64,000 nt of DNA from DCFW01 sp963790715 (GTDB lineage: Bacteria; Bacteroidota; Bacteroidia; Bacteroidales; Bacteroidaceae): NCBI GenBank assembly GCA_963790715.1, contig CAWBPN010000006.1, positions 1 through 64,000 on the forward strand, given 5' to 3'. Shown piece by piece: positions 61,663 to 64,000 of the stretch. How positions within the stretch are numbered: the stretch's first letter is position 1; the number at the start of each line of letters is the position of its first letter. Below the pieces are notes generated by a model. The model made no database searches. It was not told the origin of the DNA and saw only the letters and a program-made list of their open reading frames with translations. The position numbers were made by a program, and so were the translations under genes.

Positions 61663-63744
61663 TTATTCTTCTACTGGTGCCGGCTTGTCACTGTTAGCAG
61701 GTTGTTGTTTCGATTGCGATTGAGGTTCATCTTTTGGCAGACTATTGAAAATATCTTCTTCATCATCATTCATAGGCAAATTACTATTTATAGAATCAAC
61801 AGCAGCTGTATCTATTTTAGTCGGAGCAAAGCCTCGCATAGCGCGCGGGCCTAAATGAACCACAGGACGAATAGCTGCTTCTTCTTCGGGCGTAATTAAA
61901 CCGTTTATACGTAAATACTTTGCAATTAAGCGGAAATAACCGCCTAAATAATGCCTGAGCTGGCCGTTTGGAGTAAACTCTGAACGATAATGCTTCGGCT
62001 TCGGTATGATTGATGCCATGAAAATGGCTTCTTCCGGCGTTAGTTGCGATGCATCTTTTGAAAAATAGAATTGCGACGCTTCATTAGCGCCATAAACCAT
62101 AGGCGCCCATTCGCAAATATTCAAATATACTTCATACATACGCGACTTACTGGTTATATGGTCATTCTCTATAATCCAAGTAATCATCGCCTCTTCCAAT
62201 TTGCGCAATAAATTCTTATTCTTGTTAAGAAATACATTCTTAACCAATTGCATAGAGATGGTGCTGCCACCACGCACAAATTTTTTCTTTTGTATATCTT
62301 CAATCAACGCTGCCCTAATTGCATCCATACGGAAACCTTTATGACGGAAGAATAATCCGTCTTCCGATTCCATACAAGCTATACGCAAATATGGTGAAAT
62401 GCTGTCAAGCGAACGATAGTTTGGGTTACTTGGACCAACCCAGAACGTACGTACAGGGCGACCGTGATCATAAGCCGTATACAGAAATGGACGATTCATC
62501 TTCCCTAAATCGGTGGCACCCATTTTCAATATATGAAAATTATATGGCGTAAGGCTTGATTCGAACCGCAAGGCATTAATATTGGCATAATCAATGTCAA
62601 ATAAGAAATGATATGACAAATCACCTGTAACCTCTATGCCGTCCAAGTCTGAAAACAATCCCGGCGGCAAAGATGCAAAGAATAAATTGGCAGGAAACTC
62701 AGGCTTATCGATAGATACGGTCAGATGCCATTTCTTGTCTTTCTTTTCAGCACGTATATAAGGATTAAATGTCAGATAATTGAAACGAACTTCCGAATCA
62801 CGATCAAGTTCAACATAATCATCACCGACATTAATAACATAGTTCAAGCACGCATTATGCAAATTAACCATATTAGGCGACAAAGCCGGATGATATACTT
62901 CCAAATCCGTTACAGATACACTTCCTGTCAAAGACGCATTGCCACTGATACTCTCATCGCCGCCGATGCTTATTGTCAGTTTGTCAAACGATACCTTGGC
63001 ACCTGAAAATCTGTGTACATAAGGTAACGAAATCCTATTACCGTCTTTTGAATATATAGTAGCTTCTATTTTATTATCTCCTGAATTTAATGCACCGTCG
63101 GCAAATAAGGTATATTTGTGATCATCGGCTTTCACAGACATTTCAACTGAATAGTTGTGATCATGTACCTGCATTGAAGGAATGTTTACAGCCGTATAGC
63201 TACTATCACGCTTCATGCTCACCGACATATTAGTTATACTTCCATTAGACGGAATCACATTAAACAGCAAATCCATCACCTTACGCACTCGCGAAGCATA
63301 ATTGCGTTTATGCTCTTTTTTATCTTTGTTTTTCCTAAACAAAAAATCATAATTGGATTTGTTTCCTTTCTTTACGAATGTTACATACAAACCATCAACA
63401 TCAACATTACCAACACTAGGCGTCAATCTCAGCAACTTCCAAAGATTCAAATCTATGGATGCACGCTTCATTTGCATCAATGTATCACGATTAATGGGAA
63501 CGACAGAAACATCATTCACTTTCACTTGCGCAATGCCTTCCATGTGCAAACCGGAGTACTTAATCTGTAAACTATCTTCTTGTTCAAGAGTAGCCACCTT
63601 TTTACGCACATAATAATTAAGTAAAGCATTACGTTCAATAAAGACAACAGTCAACAATATCAACAGTAGACCAACAACGATGATTACTGTTTTTTTCATT
63701 CGTTCAGGATTTATTCTTATATTCCTAATACCTATTTTATTCAT
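61663..63744 (-). CDS. AsmA-like protein fused to a GT51 peptidoglycan glycosyltransferase
   Basis: A 693-residue protein with one N-terminal membrane helix (about 17-38). A long beta-rich region (about 40-430) resembles AsmA/TamB-type lipid-transfer proteins (for example MKRASIDLNLWKLLRLTP, VDVDGLYVTFVKK). It is followed by a GT51 domain (about 445-640) with ESEDGLFFRHKGF (catalytic Glu-Asp near residue 465) and RGGSTISMQLVKNVFL. A Pro/Ser/Gln-rich tail closes it. There is no transpeptidase domain, so it should polymerise glycan strands only. The alternative start MKKTVIIVV lies 15 codons downstream. Confidence 0.85.
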   Translation of the reverse strand: MNKIGIRNIRINPERMKKTVIIVVGLLLILLTVVFIERNALLNYYVRKKVATLEQEDSLQIKYSGLHMEGIAQVKVNDVSVVPINRDTLMQMKRASIDLNLWKLLRLTPSVGNVDVDGLYVTFVKKGNKSNYDFLFRKNKDKKEHKRNYASRVRKVMDLLFNVIPSNGSITNMSVSMKRDSSYTAVNIPSMQVHDHNYSVEMSVKADDHKYTLFADGALNSGDNKIEATIYSKDGNRISLPYVHRFSGAKVSFDKLTISIGGDESISGNASLTGSVSVTDLEVYHPALSPNMVNLHNACLNYVINVGDDYVELDRDSEVRFNYLTFNPYIRAEKKDKKWHLTVSIDKPEFPANLFFASLPPGLFSDLDGIEVTGDLSYHFLFDIDYANINALRFESSLTPYNFHILKMGATDLGKMNRPFLYTAYDHGRPVRTFWVGPSNPNYRSLDSISPYLRIACMESEDGLFFRHKGFRMDAIRAALIEDIQKKKFVRGGSTISMQLVKNVFLNKNKNLLRKLEEAMITWIIENDHITSKSRMYEVYLNICEWAPMVYGANEASQFYFSKDASQLTPEEAIFMASIIPKPKHYRSEFTPNGQLRHYLGGYFRLIAKYLRINGLITPEEEAAIRPVVHLGPRAMRGFAPTKIDTAAVDSINSNLPMNDDEEDIFNSLPKDEPQSQSKQQPANSDKPAPVEE

Positions 63745-63794
63745 CTTTTCTAAAAGTACGGTGCAAAATTAGATATTTATTTGCTTCGATGTCA

Positions 63795-64000
63795 TTATTT
63801 TCTAATTAGTTTTTGCTTTTGAGATAAATAGACTCCCACAAGTATCATCAAGCCGCCTAAAATTGATATCGAAGTTATACGTTCTCTAAGTACAAGACTC
63901 GAAGCAATAAAAGTAGCTAACGGGTTCAGATACAAATAATTCGTAGCAGTAACCACGCCTATTTTATCAATTACATAATTCCACGACAAATAACATAAGA
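63795..64000 (-). CDS. EamA-family permease, C-terminal part
   Basis: The C-terminal ~68 codons of a drug/metabolite-transporter (EamA) protein. The frame is open to the window edge, so the start lies outside. The sequence WNYVIDKIGVVTATNYLYLNP followed by TSISILGGLMILVGVYLSQK gives the last two helices of the second EamA repeat. Substrate not predictable. Confidence 0.75.
   Translation of the reverse strand, partial: LCYLSWNYVIDKIGVVTATNYLYLNPLATFIASSLVLRERITSISILGGLMILVGVYLSQKQKLIRK

Overview
Nearly all of the window (about 1,622 to 64,000) is AT-rich DNA from a member of the Bacteroidota, most likely order Bacteroidales. The evidence is two SusC/SusD pairs, a hybrid two-component regulator with a beta-propeller sensor, BspA-type leucine-rich repeats, a fimbrillin-type lipoprotein, and many promoters of the Bacteroidales form (TTG, 19 bp, TAnnTTTG). 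The first ~1,620 bases are different: very GC-rich, with proteobacterial or myxobacterial-type gene fragments carrying frameshifts, joined abruptly to the middle of a SusC gene. I read this edge as a chimeric assembly join, not as biology of the main organism.

Layout. 1-1,622: antiporter fragment, broken lipoprotein gene, truncated phosphodiester-glycosidase-like gene. 1,622-11,641: polysaccharide-utilisation locus 1 (SusC missing its start, SusD, surface lipoprotein, ROK kinase, GH2 exo-glucosaminidase-like enzyme, LacI/AraC hybrid regulator). 11,690-18,000: BspA-like protein, tRNA-Glu, rpsT, gyrB, 2-keto-3-deoxygluconate kinase, OmpA-like protein. 18,046-23,552: ROK glucokinase and a MacAB-like exporter (ATPase, two permeases, adaptor). 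23,700-26,279: GH3 glycosidase. 26,480-32,326: leftward pstSCAB-phoBR operon. 32,499-35,559: leftward operon of two glycosyltransferases and an LpxH/PlcP-like metallophosphoesterase. 35,845-39,464: fimbrillin and DUF5119-like genes, an invertible-promoter segment and a tyrosine recombinase. 40,104-42,225: second PstS and a porin-like protein. 42,530-54,426: glucuronoxylan-type locus 2 (hybrid regulator, GH115, SusC, SusD). 54,619-60,360: aconitase, isocitrate dehydrogenase, citrate synthase, CvfB. 60,449-64,000: Asn-rich secreted protein, an AsmA-like/GT51 fusion and an EamA permease fragment.

Three structures stand out. (1) Three operons (pstSCAB-phoBR, the phosphoesterase/glycosyltransferase operon, and porin-pstS2) each have upstream three ATTACA-like hexamers spaced exactly 11 bp apart, the arrangement of a PhoB box. 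This suggests one phosphate-starvation regulon that includes membrane-lipid remodelling. (2) A 394-bp segment with a well-formed promoter lies between 29-bp perfect inverted repeats, beside a tyrosine recombinase and upstream of the fimbrillin operon. It looks like an ON/OFF promoter switch, here in the OFF orientation, and the recombinase appears to have Gln in place of its first catalytic Arg. (3) A 23-bp motif (20 of 23 identical) sits exactly 49 bp upstream of the -7 element at both GH115 and SusC of locus 2, a good candidate for the hybrid regulator's operator.
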